DNA from: an uncultured Burkholderiaceae bacterium
Lineage (GTDB): Bacteria > Pseudomonadota > Gammaproteobacteria > Burkholderiales > Burkholderiaceae_F
Direction: 5' to 3'
Length of the DNA: 64,000 nt
Assembly (NCBI GenBank): GCA_944390675.1
Contig: CALXQR010000002.1
Span: forward strand, 1 to 64,000
Shown here: positions 10,936-20,266 of the stretch, piece after piece
Numbering within the stretch: the first letter of the stretch is position 1
How the letters are laid out: each line of letters starts with the position of its first letter
The notes under the pieces: generated by a model
Told to the model about the DNA's origin: nothing
Databases searched by the model: none
Seen by the model: only the letters and a program-made list of their open reading frames with translations
Position numbers and translations under genes: made by a program

Positions 10936-12231
10936 TTACTTGTTAAAGGGATTGTCGAGCATGATCGTCTGCGAGCGATCGGGACCGGTGGAGACGACCG
11001 CGATCGGGCAGCCCGCAACTTCAGACAATCGGTGCAGGTAACGCTTGGCGCTCTCGGGCAGATCTTCCCAACGCGTCACACCGAACGTGCTTTCCTTCCA
11101 GCCCGGGAAATCTTCGTAAATCACTTCGCATTGCGCGCAGGCTTCAGCGCCATAGGGCATCACGTCAATTTCTTCGCCTTGGTACTTATAGCCCACACCG
11201 AGACGCACCGTATCCAAACCGTCCAACACGTCAAGCTTCATAACAGCCAAGCCGCGCAGACCGTTGATCTGCACCGCACGGCGCATGGCCGCACCGTCAA
11301 ACCAACCGCAGCGGCGCGGACGGCCCGTCACGGCGCCGTATTCATAACCCTTGTCGCGCAAGTGTTGGCCGATTTCATCGTTTAATTCCGTGGGGAAGGG
11401 ACCTTCGCCGACGCGCGTGCAGTAGGCCTTGGTGATGCCCAAAACATAATCAATGCGGTGAGCGCCGACACCCGCGCCCGAGCAAACGGCGCCCGCCACG
11501 GTGTTGGAACTTGTCACATAGGGATAGGTGCCGTGGTCGATATCGAGCATGGAGCCTTGAGCGCCTTCAAAGAGGAAGGACTTGCCTTCATCCATGAGTT
11601 TATTGATCGTATAGGAGACATCGGTGAGCATGGGCTTGATGCGCGGAGCAAAGGCAAGCGTTTCATCGATTACCTTATTGATGTCCAACGCTTCGGCACC
11701 CAACAGCTTCGTCAATTCGAAGTTGTGATATTCCATCACATCGCGCACGCGCTCAATGAAGAATTTTTCATTGAAAAGGTCCGCTACGCGCACGCCGCGA
11801 CGAGCGACCTTGTCTTCGTAGGTCGGGCCGATACCGCGGCCGGTGGTTCCGATTTTCTTAGCGCCCGCGGCGGCTTCTCGGGCGTGATCCAAAGCGATGT
11901 GATAAGGCATCACCAAGGGAGCGTTGCCGGAGACGCGCAGACGGCTTTCGGCTTCAAGGCCATGGGCTTCGAGCTGTTCGATTTCACCGAAGAAAGCTTC
12001 CGGGCAGAATACGATGCCGTTGCCGAGGTAGCAAGTCATCGTCGGGTGCATGATTCCGGAGGGAATCAAACGCAGCACGGTCTTATGACCATTAATCACC
12101 AGTGTATGACCGGCATTGTGCCCGCCGTTAAAACGAACCACACCGTCAACGCGCTCGGTGAGCCAGTCGACGATCTTGCCTTTGCCTTCGTCGCCCCATT
12201 GAGCGCCTACCACGACAACATTCTTAGCCAT
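10936..12231 (-). CDS. purA: Adenylosuccinate synthetase
   Basis: 431 residues, the usual PurA length. The N-terminal GTP-binding loop is [14 protein letters not shown] (residues 8-21). This is followed by [10 protein letters not shown] near 34-43 and the family segments [16 protein letters not shown] near 125 and [20 protein letters not shown] near 218. It converts IMP and aspartate to adenylosuccinate using GTP. Its aspartate requirement fits the aspartate-generating genes elsewhere in the window. It is transcribed together with the downstream phosphoribosyltransferase. Confidence 0.97.
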   Translation of the reverse strand: MAKNVVVVGAQWGDEGKGKIVDWLTERVDGVVRFNGGHNAGHTLVINGHKTVLRLIPSGIMHPTMTCYLGNGIVFCPEAFFGEIEQLEAHGLEAESRLRVSGNAPLVMPYHIALDHAREAAAGAKKIGTTGRGIGPTYEDKVARRGVRVADLFNEKFFIERVRDVMEYHNFELTKLLGAEALDINKVIDETLAFAPRIKPMLTDVSYTINKLMDEGKSFLFEGAQGSMLDIDHGTYPYVTSSNTVAGAVCSGAGVGAHRIDYVLGITKAYCTRVGEGPFPTELNDEIGQHLRDKGYEYGAVTGRPRRCGWFDGAAMRRAVQINGLRGLAVMKLDVLDGLDTVRLGVGYKYQGEEIDVMPYGAEACAQCEVIYEDFPGWKESTFGVTRWEDLPESAKRYLHRLSEVAGCPIAVVSTGPDRSQTIMLDNPFNK

Positions 12232-12423
12232 TGTTTCGTCCCCGAAAATACGATTAAAACGTCAAATGATCGGCACATTGAAAAACCGATCCACAACCTC
12301 GTAATTATGGCAACTTTTATGAAGTTTTGTGGAATTTTTCGTGCTGTTTTTGTCCGAAAACGAGCTCGGCTTGTAGAATTGCAAAATCAACGATCTGATG
12401 CATATGTTTTTTAGAGGATCCGC

Positions 12424-13260
12424 ATGCCGGTTTTAATGCCAGAGCCCAAAAACACTCTCTTGGGCAAAGAGACAACGTACAGCGACCAATACAACCCCAA
12501 TCTGCTGCAGGCCATTGCCCGCTCGCTCGGACGCGACGCGATCGGCGCGCATGATTTTCGCGGCACGGACATTTGGCGTCTCTACGAATTGTCTTGGCTG
12601 GATTCTCACGGCAAACCTCAAACGGCCGTTGCCGAACTTTGGGTGCCCGCTGCAACCCCCTCTATTGTTGAATCTAAATCGCTCAAACTCTACGCGGGCT
12701 CCTTTGCCATGACGAAAATGAAGGACATGGAAGAAGTCGCGCATCGAATGACTGACGACCTCTCCAAGCTCTTAGGTGGCGAAGTTAAAGTAATACTTAA
12801 ACCCTATCGTGACTACTCTGAAACGCTCGCCAAGATGCCCGGTACGTCTTTGGATGACATTGCCCTGAAAGGCAACGTGATTGAAAACTACGAAACCGAT
12901 CCGGGTTGTCTAGCGTTTGCCAAAGAAGAACGGTTTGTGAAAGAAACCTTCAGCACGTCACTTTTCCGCTCGCTCTGCCCTGTGACAGGTCAACCCGACA
13001 TGGCAAGTATCATGATTCATTACGAAGGCCGCGCCATTGATCCGGCGGGACTATTGAAGTACCTTGTCTCCTACCGCTGCCACAAGGGGTTCCATGAACA
13101 GTGCGTCGAGCAGATTTATCACGATCTACGCACGGCCTTCAATCCCAAGGCGCTTGAGGTCTATGCGTGCTTTACCCGCCGCGGCGGCATTGACATCAAT
13201 CCCTTCCGTTCCTCTTTCAGAGATGCCCCGAGCGAAAGCATTCGGGAACTCCGCCAGTAA
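12424..13260 (+). CDS. queF: NADPH-dependent 7-cyano-7-deazaguanine reductase QueF
   Basis: 278 residues, the long (type II) tandem T-fold form of QueF. It reduces preQ0 to preQ1 in queuosine biosynthesis. The catalytic cysteine is C185 in SLCPVTGQPD. The substrate-binding VESKSLKLY motif is at residues 82-90. The start ATG follows AGAGGA. It is oriented opposite to all neighbours and occupies the place between purA and DUF2065-hflC where betaproteobacteria often carry hisZ. No preQ1 riboswitch is visible in the roughly 190-bp upstream gap. Confidence 0.93.
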   Translation: MPVLMPEPKNTLLGKETTYSDQYNPNLLQAIARSLGRDAIGAHDFRGTDIWRLYELSWLDSHGKPQTAVAELWVPAATPSIVESKSLKLYAGSFAMTKMKDMEEVAHRMTDDLSKLLGGEVKVILKPYRDYSETLAKMPGTSLDDIALKGNVIENYETDPGCLAFAKEERFVKETFSTSLFRSLCPVTGQPDMASIMIHYEGRAIDPAGLLKYLVSYRCHKGFHEQCVEQIYHDLRTAFNPKALEVYACFTRRGGIDINPFRSSFRDAPSESIRELRQ

Positions 13261-13280
13261 AAACAGATTGTTAAAAGCAG

Positions 13281-13316
13281 AAAAGCCGGAAAGCTAAAAA
13301 AACTCTCCGGCTTTTT
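13281..13316. terminator. Bidirectional terminator between queF and the DUF2065 gene
   Basis: AAAAGCCGGA (13281-13290) pairs with TCCGGCTTTTT (13306-13316), serving the convergent queF and hflK-hflC-DUF2065 units. Confidence 0.8.
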
Positions 13317-13338
13317 CCGTATCTGGTCGGTGATTAAG

Positions 13339-13533
13339 TTAGGCAGTAACGATCCAGATCACTCCTACGCCCACCAAAAGGAGACCGAGGCCAATCTTGC
13401 GAATCACATCGGGCGAAGCGACTCGGCCGATCTCACGCACAGATTCAAGCCATTTTTCCGGTGCCGTGAAGGGAATTAATCCCTCAATCACGCACACCAG
13501 CGCAAAAGCCAAAACCCAAGTCTCCCAACTCAT
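13339..13533 (-). CDS. DUF2065 (YjeT-like) small membrane protein
   Basis: 64 residues with two hydrophobic helices, about 4-22 and 44-62. The start WETWVLAFALVCVIEGLIPFT and the internal 'GLGLLLVGVGVIW' are typical of the YjeT/DUF2065 family. It begins 3 bp after the hflC stop, as in E. coli hflK-hflC-yjeT, so it belongs to that operon. Its role is unknown, presumably associated with the HflKC complex in the inner membrane. Confidence 0.85.
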   Translation of the reverse strand: MSWETWVLAFALVCVIEGLIPFTAPEKWLESVREIGRVASPDVIRKIGLGLLLVGVGVIWIVTA

Positions 13534-13535
13534 CG

Positions 13536-14408
13536 TTATTTACCTTCAGGCTTTTTCATGTACTTGAAGAAGTCGGCCGAAGGATCAATCACCATCACGT
13601 CTTTTTTATCCGCAAAGCTCGCACGGTAGGCTTCGATGTTGCGGTAAAAACGAGCGAACTCTTCATTCTTAGAGAAGGCCTTCGCATAAGTGGCGTTGGC
13701 AACCGCGTCCCCCTCACCCTTAATCTGCTGGGCTTGGTTATAAGCTTCAGCCAAAATCACCGCGCGCTGACGATCGGCATCGGCGCGGATCTTTTCAGCT
13801 TCAGCGGCGCCGGTGGAGCGCTCTTCAGCGGCCACGCGTTTGCGTTCAGCTTCCATGCGGCGATAAACGGACTCAGAAATTTCCGGCGTAAAGTCCACGC
13901 GCTTTAAGCGCACATCCACCACTTCAACGCCCACGTCCTTGACGCGTTCCTGAAGACCCGTGCGGATTTCAAGCATCGCCACGTCACGTTCGCGGGAAGT
14001 GATGCCGTTGACCGTGCGCTTGTTGACCGTTTGGTTCAAAGCGTCACGCAAAAGAGCCGAAATACGGTCTTCGGCGGCGCGTTCATTGCCTTGGAAAGAC
14101 ACCCAATACAGGCGCGGATTGGCGATGCGCCACTTCACAAACGAGTCGATCATGAGGTTTTTCTTTTCGCTCGTTTGAACAAGGTCAGCCGTGGGCGCAT
14201 CAAGCGTCAGAATGCGCTTATCCAAATACACCACATTTTGGAAGGGCGGCGGCAGCTTCGCGTGAAGCCCCGGTTCGGAGACCACTTCTTTTAATTCACC
14301 CAACGCGAAAACGAGAGCGTGTTCGCGTTCATTGACCGTATAGAGGCAAAGCTTTGCAGCGCCGAGCGCCACCAACACCACCAAGGCCAGAGTCGAAAGT
14401 TTCTTCAT
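13536..14408 (-). CDS. hflC: HflC, protease modulator
   Basis: 290 residues. It has an N-terminal TM helix (residues about 5-23), the SPFH/prohibitin domain, and a long Glu/Ala/Arg-rich C-terminal helix (ERKRVAAEERSTGAAEAEKI). With HflK it forms a large membrane cage around FtsH hexamers and restrains degradation of membrane proteins. It follows hflK after 22 bp, with a GGGAGATAA ribosome binding site at the start. Confidence 0.95.
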   Translation of the reverse strand: MKKLSTLALVVLVALGAAKLCLYTVNEREHALVFALGELKEVVSEPGLHAKLPPPFQNVVYLDKRILTLDAPTADLVQTSEKKNLMIDSFVKWRIANPRLYWVSFQGNERAAEDRISALLRDALNQTVNKRTVNGITSRERDVAMLEIRTGLQERVKDVGVEVVDVRLKRVDFTPEISESVYRRMEAERKRVAAEERSTGAAEAEKIRADADRQRAVILAEAYNQAQQIKGEGDAVANATYAKAFSKNEEFARFYRNIEAYRASFADKKDVMVIDPSADFFKYMKKPEGK

Positions 14409-14430
14409 TATTTATCTCCCTATTCCTCGG

Positions 14431-15858
14431 TTAGCGCAAACGGTCACGAATGGCGTCGCGAGCGCTGTACGTGCGATTGGCGGTTGTGTTCACGGATTGC
14501 TGAGCCGCTTGAGGCTTTGCGGTTGTCTGAGAAGCTGCGGCAGCGGGCTGCGTCTGCGTGTTTGAGAACTTCGCCGAAGCGGCGTTTTGTTCCATCAGCT
14601 TATCAAAGGGCAGATAAAGCAGATTGTTGCCGTCTTGGGTATCAACATAAACCTTGGTGCTCGACTGCATCACCTGCTGCATCATGTCCACATACATGCG
14701 GTCACGCGTCACGCGAGGTGCCTTTTCATATTGAGCGAGCACTTGAGTGAAACGATCGGCGTCACCCTTGGCGGTTTCCACCACGCGGGCCTTGTAGCCT
14801 TCGGCTTCTTGAGCTAGGCGAGCGGCCATGCCTCGGGCCTTCGGAATCACGTCATTGGCATAGGCCTGACCTTCGTTGATCTGACGTTCACGGTCTTGAC
14901 CGGCCTTCACGGCGTCGTCAAAAGCGGCCTGCACAGGCTGCGGAGGCTGAGCGTTTTGAATAGCCACACTCATCACTTCAATGCCGGTGCGGTAGCGATC
15001 AAGCATTTCCTGCATGATCTTTTTGACGTCTTCGGCAATTTCCTGCTTGCTTTCAAAAAGCACGCTGTCCATCTTCTTGCGTCCGACCACTTCGCGCATG
15101 GCGCTTTCTGCAGACTGACGAACAGATTCATCCGGATCACGCGAGCGGAAGATGTAATTCATGGCGCCTTCGCCGGCTTTAATGCGGTACTGCACGTTAA
15201 AGCGTAAGTCGACGATATTTTCATCGTCAGTGAGCATGAGCGCTTCGGCTTCGCGATTCGCACGGCCCATGGCGCCGATAGCCACAGTTCGCACGCTGCT
15301 CACGTCAACAATATTGACGTCCTGCACCGGCCAGGGCAAATGCCAGCGGAAACCCGGCATGGTGGTTTCGGTGTATTTACCAAAGGTCGTGACAATACCC
15401 GACTGACCTTCAGGCACGATGTAAAAACCGGTGGCAGCCCACAGGCCCACCAATACGACCGCGGCAAAAGCCGCGCCGCGTCCGCCCGGCTGCTTTTTCA
15501 TAAAGCGCGGCGGCTGCATCTTGCGGAAAGATTCAAACTGTTTCTTAAACTGATCCTGAGCGCTCGGGCCATTGGCTTCACGACGCGGCTCCTCTTCTCG
15601 CTTTTGTTCATAGGCGCCTTGCTGATCGCGCTCGTCCGAGCGGCCTCGGCCTTGCCCCAACATGCCGCCTAAAGCACGGTTGAATTCGTCCCAGAGGCGA
15701 TCCAAATCATCGCCCTCGTTCTTTTTAGGCGAAGCGTTCTTTTCGGAACCGCGATCATCGCCGCGATCCGCCCCCCTGTCCTGGCTGTCGGGCGCATTCT
15801 TCTTTTCTTCGCTTTCGTCCGAGTCGCCTCGGCCCCAACGCGGGTCATTCAAAGACAT
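14431..15858 (-). CDS. hflK: HflK, FtsH protease activity modulator
   Basis: 475 residues, longer than E. coli HflK because of an extended charged N-terminus of about 120 residues (Asp/Arg/Lys/Glu-rich, with glycine-rich MLGQGRGRSD). One TM helix lies around residues 128-148, followed by the SPFH domain and a Gln/Ala-rich C-terminal tail. Partner of HflC. First gene of hflK-hflC-DUF2065; upstream hflX/hfq, common in other lineages, are not here. A TATATA-rich stretch around 15905-15915 could be the -10 region. Confidence 0.94.
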   Translation of the reverse strand: MSLNDPRWGRGDSDESEEKKNAPDSQDRGADRGDDRGSEKNASPKKNEGDDLDRLWDEFNRALGGMLGQGRGRSDERDQQGAYEQKREEEPRREANGPSAQDQFKKQFESFRKMQPPRFMKKQPGGRGAAFAAVVLVGLWAATGFYIVPEGQSGIVTTFGKYTETTMPGFRWHLPWPVQDVNIVDVSSVRTVAIGAMGRANREAEALMLTDDENIVDLRFNVQYRIKAGEGAMNYIFRSRDPDESVRQSAESAMREVVGRKKMDSVLFESKQEIAEDVKKIMQEMLDRYRTGIEVMSVAIQNAQPPQPVQAAFDDAVKAGQDRERQINEGQAYANDVIPKARGMAARLAQEAEGYKARVVETAKGDADRFTQVLAQYEKAPRVTRDRMYVDMMQQVMQSSTKVYVDTQDGNNLLYLPFDKLMEQNAASAKFSNTQTQPAAAASQTTAKPQAAQQSVNTTANRTYSARDAIRDRLR

Positions 15859-16175
15859 TGATCCAAACTCCCGGATCGTTTTTCACTGATCAAAAAACGA
15901 CCCTCTTATATATAGATGTAGAAACGTTTTATTGTAATTGATTTGAAACGCAATACCCTTAAAGGAAACTTAGCTTAGTGGTTTTGAAACAGAAAAATTG
16001 CATCATTTTTGTTATCTTTTGCTTAGGTATAACCCTTATTTCAAGCGACAATGCCTAGAAAATAAGGATAACTACCTACACGCACAATTGTTAAATACTT
16101 TACTATCCGTTACGTGGATGTTGAGGCTAAACATCCATTTCTTTTAATTCAGTCTCACAAAAAAAGGATCATCCT
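15859..16175. promoter_or_regulatory. Divergent control region between hflK and yjiH
   Basis: 317 bp without a gene. It contains AT-rich promoter-like sequence for both sides, for example TATATATAAG (minus) near 15905 and TACTTTACTAT (plus) near 16097-16107. A 7-bp hairpin, GGATGTT/AACATCC (16116-16136), lies about 40 bp ahead of the yjiH start and just upstream of its AAAAGGA ribosome binding site. It could be a leader element of the yjiHG transcript. Nothing else recognisable. Confidence 0.4.
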
Positions 16176-16874
16176 ATGTCTGAACAAGAAAATAAGACTA
16201 CGGAAGAAAAAGTCGGTATTGGTGGTTATATCTCCTTGATTTTCGCCGTCGTTTTCTTCTCCGGCGTCTGTGCCGGTAATCACTGGTGGGGCATTTTTGA
16301 CTTCTCCACCTTGAACGGTGCCTTCGGTAAGGTCATTACAAACGTCACGCTCAGCGGCGACGCCATTAAGACCGCCACGGGCATGTTCCGCGGTGTGGGC
16401 GGTTCCGGTGCTATTGATGGTTTCTGCTTTGCTTTGACCTTGGTTCCGACCGTTATGTTTGCCTTGGCCATGATCACGGTTTGTGACCACTACGGTGCCT
16501 TGGCTGCTGCCCGCCAACTCTTGACCCCGATTCTCCGTCCGTTGATGGGTATCCCGGGTTCCTGCTCTTTGGCTTTGATCGCTTCCTTGCAATCCACCGA
16601 CGGCGGCGCCGCTTTGACCCGTCAGTTGTTGGACAAGGGCGAAATCACCGAAGATGAAGCTGACGTGTTCGCTATGTTCCAATTGTCCGCTGACGCCACC
16701 ATCACCAACTTCCTCGGTGCCGGTGTTGTGTTGTTGAGCCTGACGGATGCTGCCGGTAACACGGTTCCTGCTTCCATCGCTTTGTGCTTGGGCATCATGC
16801 TCGTCATGAAAGTGGTCGGTGCCAACATCGTTCGCTTCTTGAAGATCTTCTCTTCTAAGAAGAAGGCTGCTTAA
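16176..16874 (+). CDS. yjiH: YjiH-type nucleoside-recognition-domain membrane protein
   Basis: 232 residues with about six TM helices and Gly/Ala-rich gate-like segments (GGSGAIDGFCFALTLVPT near 85, SLQSTDGGAALTRQLL near 134). The family is related to sporulation SpmA and E. coli YjiH. In E. coli, yjiH and yjiG neighbour iadA, and here too they open a block containing iadA, so a role in transport linked to isoaspartyl-dipeptide use is inferred. Codon choice is strongly biased (TTG Leu, GGT Gly, GCT Ala), unlike most neighbours, suggesting high expression. The substrate is unproven. Confidence 0.8.
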   Translation: MSEQENKTTEEKVGIGGYISLIFAVVFFSGVCAGNHWWGIFDFSTLNGAFGKVITNVTLSGDAIKTATGMFRGVGGSGAIDGFCFALTLVPTVMFALAMITVCDHYGALAAARQLLTPILRPLMGIPGSCSLALIASLQSTDGGAALTRQLLDKGEITEDEADVFAMFQLSADATITNFLGAGVVLLSLTDAAGNTVPASIALCLGIMLVMKVVGANIVRFLKIFSSKKKAA

Positions 16875-16897
16875 TTAAGGTCTGGAGGATATTGAAT

Positions 16898-17362
16898 ATG
16901 TCTAGCGAAAACAGCAAACCGATGGTCACCGACGTCTTCGTGAAGGGTGCCGTCCAAGGTTGGGGCATTGCCACTCACTCCACGATCCCGAACGTGTTGA
17001 TGGCTTTCGTCATTATTCGTGCTTTGAACGTTGCCGGTCTTTTGCCGATTTTGGGCGACATTTTCCGTCCGTTGATGGGTTTGTTCGGCCTGCCCGGTGA
17101 AGCCGCTGCCGTTTTGATCGCCGGCTGGATGTCCATGGGCGGCGGTGTCGGTGTTGCAGCCGCTTTGTTTGACCAAGGCGCTCTCACCGTTGAACACTGC
17201 GCTATTTTGGCTCCCGGCATCTACTTGATGGGTTCTCAATTGCAATACATGGGTCGCTGCTTGGGCGTTATCGGTACGCGCGGCAAGATGATCCCGTTGT
17301 TGATGGGCGTTGCAGTTATCAATGCTTTCATCGGCATGATCATTATGAACATTCTTGTCTAA
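16898..17362 (+). CDS. yjiG: YjiG-type nucleoside-recognition-domain membrane protein
   Basis: Partner of YjiH, 154-156 residues with about four TM helices. It contains GLPGEAAAVLIAGWMSMGGGVGVAAALF near residue 70, the SpmB/YjiG-like half of the pair. The ATG at 16898 lies 8 bp after GGAGG (16884-16888). The longer frame from 16892 is not favoured by spacing. It follows yjiH by 23 bp and shares its biased codon usage. A strong terminator follows. It probably forms a two-component inner-membrane transporter with YjiH. Confidence 0.78.
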   Translation: MSSENSKPMVTDVFVKGAVQGWGIATHSTIPNVLMAFVIIRALNVAGLLPILGDIFRPLMGLFGLPGEAAAVLIAGWMSMGGGVGVAAALFDQGALTVEHCAILAPGIYLMGSQLQYMGRCLGVIGTRGKMIPLLMGVAVINAFIGMIIMNILV

Positions 17363-17388
17363 TGCTTCATACTGAAACCCATTAGTTT

Positions 17389-17438
17389 CAAAGGGGGTGC
17401 GGTTCGATTCAATTGATTCGAACACACCCCTTTTAAGT
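17389..17438 (+). terminator. Strong terminator after yjiHG
   Basis: A long imperfect stem pairs AAAGGGGGTG (from 17390) with CACCCCTTTT (to 17434), with an inner GTTCGA/TCGAAC stem, ending in TTTT. Confidence 0.75.
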
Positions 17439-17565
17439 ATCCGCACAATTAGCGTTAACGCCTAAGAAATAGCACCACTTTTTCTTTCGCAAATCATTAC
17501 AATCGTTTTTAACCCGATTGAAGATTTTTCGGTCGGTTCACAACTCTTTTAGAAAGGAAATTCCG

Positions 17566-18687
17566 ATGGTTCAAGAATTTTTGAAAGACCTGGAAAAGGT
17601 TGTCAACGTGGATGCCGGCACGGCTTGCACCGAAGGTGTGAAGCAAGTTGCTGAAACGTTCAAACAATGGTACGAAGGCATTGGCTTTACGGCCAAGCTC
17701 GTTGACTTGGGCGACAAGGTTGGTCCTGCCCTTTTTGCCACCAACAAGCCCGAAGCCACACGCTATGACGTGATGCTCAACGCCCACTTGGACACGGTTT
17801 TCCCCGCCGGCACCGTGGCTGTCCGCCCGATGACGATCAACGGCGACCGTGCCTACGGTCCCGGCGTTTTGGACTGCAAAGCCGGCTGCATGACGATCTA
17901 CTACGCTTTGAAGAATTTGCCCAAGGAAACGTTGGACAAGCTCTCCATCTTGGTCGCCTGCAACCCCGATGAAGAAACCGGTTCCGTGTCTTCTCACGAC
18001 TGGTTGAAGGAATGCGCTTCCAAGTCCGATCGCGCCTTGATTTTTGAACCGGCTCGCGAAGGCGGCGAATTGGTCTGCGCCCGTAAGGGTTCGAGCACCT
18101 ACAAGATCACCTTCCACGGTGTGTCCGCTCACGCCGGCAACAACCCCGAACGCGGCTGCGACGCCATCTACGCGATGGTGAAGTTCATCGCCGCTGTGAA
18201 GGAATTGGCTGACTGGGATCGCGGCATCACGCTCAACTTCGGTGCGGTGCGCGGCGGTACGGTTGCCAACGTTGTGGCCGACTTTGCTGAAACGCAGCTT
18301 GACCTTCGCGTCTGGAATGACGACGACTACAACGAAGTCAATGCCAAGATTATGGAATTGGCTAAGCAAGAATGGGTTAAGGGCGTAACGCAGGAAATCG
18401 TCGAAACGAACCACCACGGTGCGATGCCCTTGAGCGAAGCCACCAAGGCTATGGCCGGCTTGATTGAAGAAGCCGCCAAGATCGAAGGCTATGACATCGC
18501 CTGGATGAAGGCCGGTGGCGCCAGCGACGGCAACACCACGGCTGCCATGGGCGTTCCCACCTTGGACGGTCTCGGACCTGTCGGCGGCGGCATGCACTGC
18601 GACAAGGAATACTTGGAAATCAATTCGATTGAAAAGCACATCAAGGTCGCAGAACGCTTCTTCACGTTGATCGCTGAACGCAAGTAA
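17566..18687 (+). CDS. M20-family metallopeptidase (glutamate carboxypeptidase-like)
   Basis: 373 residues from the ATG at 17566, chosen over upstream TTG codons because AGAAAGGAA (17551-17559) precedes it. Typical M20 metal ligands are visible: LNAHLDTVFP (His/Asp), GPGVLDCKAG (bridging Asp), NPDEETGS (Glu pair), and HCDKEYL near the C-terminus. It is a cytoplasmic di-zinc exopeptidase, closest by eye to glutamate carboxypeptidase/ArgE-DapE types. Its place between yjiHG and dcuC-iadA suggests it trims peptides or N-acyl amino acids feeding aspartate/glutamate catabolism. It has its own terminator and probably its own promoter. Codon bias as in yjiHG. Confidence 0.88.
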   Translation: MVQEFLKDLEKVVNVDAGTACTEGVKQVAETFKQWYEGIGFTAKLVDLGDKVGPALFATNKPEATRYDVMLNAHLDTVFPAGTVAVRPMTINGDRAYGPGVLDCKAGCMTIYYALKNLPKETLDKLSILVACNPDEETGSVSSHDWLKECASKSDRALIFEPAREGGELVCARKGSSTYKITFHGVSAHAGNNPERGCDAIYAMVKFIAAVKELADWDRGITLNFGAVRGGTVANVVADFAETQLDLRVWNDDDYNEVNAKIMELAKQEWVKGVTQEIVETNHHGAMPLSEATKAMAGLIEEAAKIEGYDIAWMKAGGASDGNTTAAMGVPTLDGLGPVGGGMHCDKEYLEINSIEKHIKVAERFFTLIAERK

Positions 18688-18714
18688 TTCAGTTCTGATT
18701 TAGACTGAAACGAG

Positions 18715-18753
18715 TCCCCCGGTTTTGAAAGTAAAAAAGCCGGGGGATTTTTT
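18715..18753 (+). terminator. Terminator after the M20 peptidase gene
   Basis: TCCCCCGG (18715-18722) pairs with CCGGGGGA (18740-18747), followed by TTTTTT. It separates the peptidase from the DcuC/IadA unit. Confidence 0.88.
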
Positions 18754-18863
18754 ATTTTCATCAAAAAGTTGAAGTTCTTTCGCTTTCCCTAATGGTTTAA
18801 CCACGGCCCCAAGTCTAGAATGGAAATGAGGATCTTCCCTCTCACCTTTTTTCGGAGAAATTC

Positions 18864-20240
18864 ATGCTTGGAGTTGTCATTACGCTTGTGGTGATCGCTA
18901 TCGTCGCCTATTGCGTACTTAAAAACTACTATGCACCGATCATCTTGCTTTTGGCGGGCTTGGTTATGCTCGCCTTTGCATCCATGATGGGTGTGATGCC
19001 GGTGGCTGATGCCAAGTCGACCCATTTTCTAGGGTTTGACTTCGCACAGGCCTTCCAGCAATTAATGTCCGGGCGTCTGCCGGGCTTAGGCCTCAACATT
19101 ATGTTGATCGCGGGCTTTTCTTTCTACATGGACAAGATCGGCGCCTCTAAAGCGTTGGTGAAGCTATGTGTGAAGCCTCTGTCGGCCATCCGTTCACCCT
19201 ATGTTTTATTGGCAGTGACCTATATCGTCGGGCAATTTATGGCGCTATTCATCAACAGCGCCGTAGGCCTTGGTCTTTTGCTCATGGCGAGCGTCTATCC
19301 CCTTTTGATCGCCTTGGGTGTTTCTCGGGCTTCTGCCGCGGCCGTCATTGGTTCAACCTGTTGCTTGGACTTAGGTCCGTCATCTTCAAACGCCATGCGC
19401 GCAGCTGACTTACTGCAAACAGACGTTGTGACTTACTTCGTTCAAAGCCAGATCCCGGTTGCTATCTGTGTGGTCGCTACTGTCGCTTTGGGTCACTTCT
19501 TTATCCAACGCTGGTTTGACCGCAAGGACGCCGCCAAGGGTGTGGTGACCGCCGGCAAAGCCGAAGGCAAGGATTTGGAAAAGGCTTTTGAAGGCGCAGG
19601 CCCTACATTCTATGCCCTGTTGCCGATGCTGCCGCTCGTGCTTTTGATCGTCTTCTCGCCGATGGTTTACGCGGGCATTAAGCTTTCACTTCAAACCGGC
19701 ATTATCGTTTCGCTTTTGATCGCTTTTGTTGTTGACTTCATCACACACCGCCGCTTTAAAGAAGCCTGCCAACGCACGCAGGCGATCTTCGAAGGCATGG
19801 GTAAGGTTTTCACCTCAACGGTGGGCTTAATCTGCTGCGCCGAATTGTTTGCCCTCGGTATGAACAAGTTGGGCGGCATCACGACACTCATTTCTGCAGC
19901 CGCTTCAATGGAAAGCGCGGGCGTCTGGGTCATGCTTTTTGTGATGCTCAGCATTATGGTGATCGCTACAATCGTCACGGGTTCAGGTAACGCAGCGTTC
20001 TTCGCTTTCTCTCCGCTTCTTCCTGAAGCCGCGGCAAGCGTCGGCATCAACGCCGCCGTTTTAGCGGTACCCGTGCAATTGTCCGCCGGCATCGCACGCA
20101 CGATGTGCCCGATCGCAGGTGTTATCATCGCTGTAGCCGGTATCGCGGGTTTAACTCCGTTTGAAATTGTGCGTCGCACGTTCCCCGTCATGCTCTTGGC
20201 ATTGATTGTGAACGTCGCCGCATCGGCAATTTTCCTCTAA
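18864..20240 (+). CDS. DcuC-family anaerobic C4-dicarboxylate carrier
   Basis: 458 residues with about 11-12 TM helices. Characteristic DcuC-family features are the N-terminal VVIAIVAYCVLKNYYAP segment, the central STCCLDLGPSSSNAMRAADL region near residue 170, and the TGSGNAAFFAFSPLLPEAA motif near residue 373. DcuC carriers exchange or export succinate, fumarate, malate or aspartate during anaerobic growth. It is immediately followed by iadA (26-bp gap), so aspartate released from isoaspartyl dipeptides could be fermented to succinate and exchanged here. Start has GGAG 9 bp upstream. Confidence 0.88.
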   Translation: MLGVVITLVVIAIVAYCVLKNYYAPIILLLAGLVMLAFASMMGVMPVADAKSTHFLGFDFAQAFQQLMSGRLPGLGLNIMLIAGFSFYMDKIGASKALVKLCVKPLSAIRSPYVLLAVTYIVGQFMALFINSAVGLGLLLMASVYPLLIALGVSRASAAAVIGSTCCLDLGPSSSNAMRAADLLQTDVVTYFVQSQIPVAICVVATVALGHFFIQRWFDRKDAAKGVVTAGKAEGKDLEKAFEGAGPTFYALLPMLPLVLLIVFSPMVYAGIKLSLQTGIIVSLLIAFVVDFITHRRFKEACQRTQAIFEGMGKVFTSTVGLICCAELFALGMNKLGGITTLISAAASMESAGVWVMLFVMLSIMVIATIVTGSGNAAFFAFSPLLPEAAASVGINAAVLAVPVQLSAGIARTMCPIAGVIIAVAGIAGLTPFEIVRRTFPVMLLALIVNVAASAIFL

Positions 20241-20266
20241 TGATTTGACTTAAATGAGGTATTCTC

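Noticed and set aside
12232..12423. preQ1 riboswitch upstream of queF
   Set aside because: No compact hairpin plus A-rich tail and no conserved preQ1-binding sequence close to the start.
17509..18639. 376-codon open frame antisense to the M20 peptidase
   Set aside because: The M20 reading has all metal-binding motifs; the antisense product is His/Gly/Val-rich without motifs.
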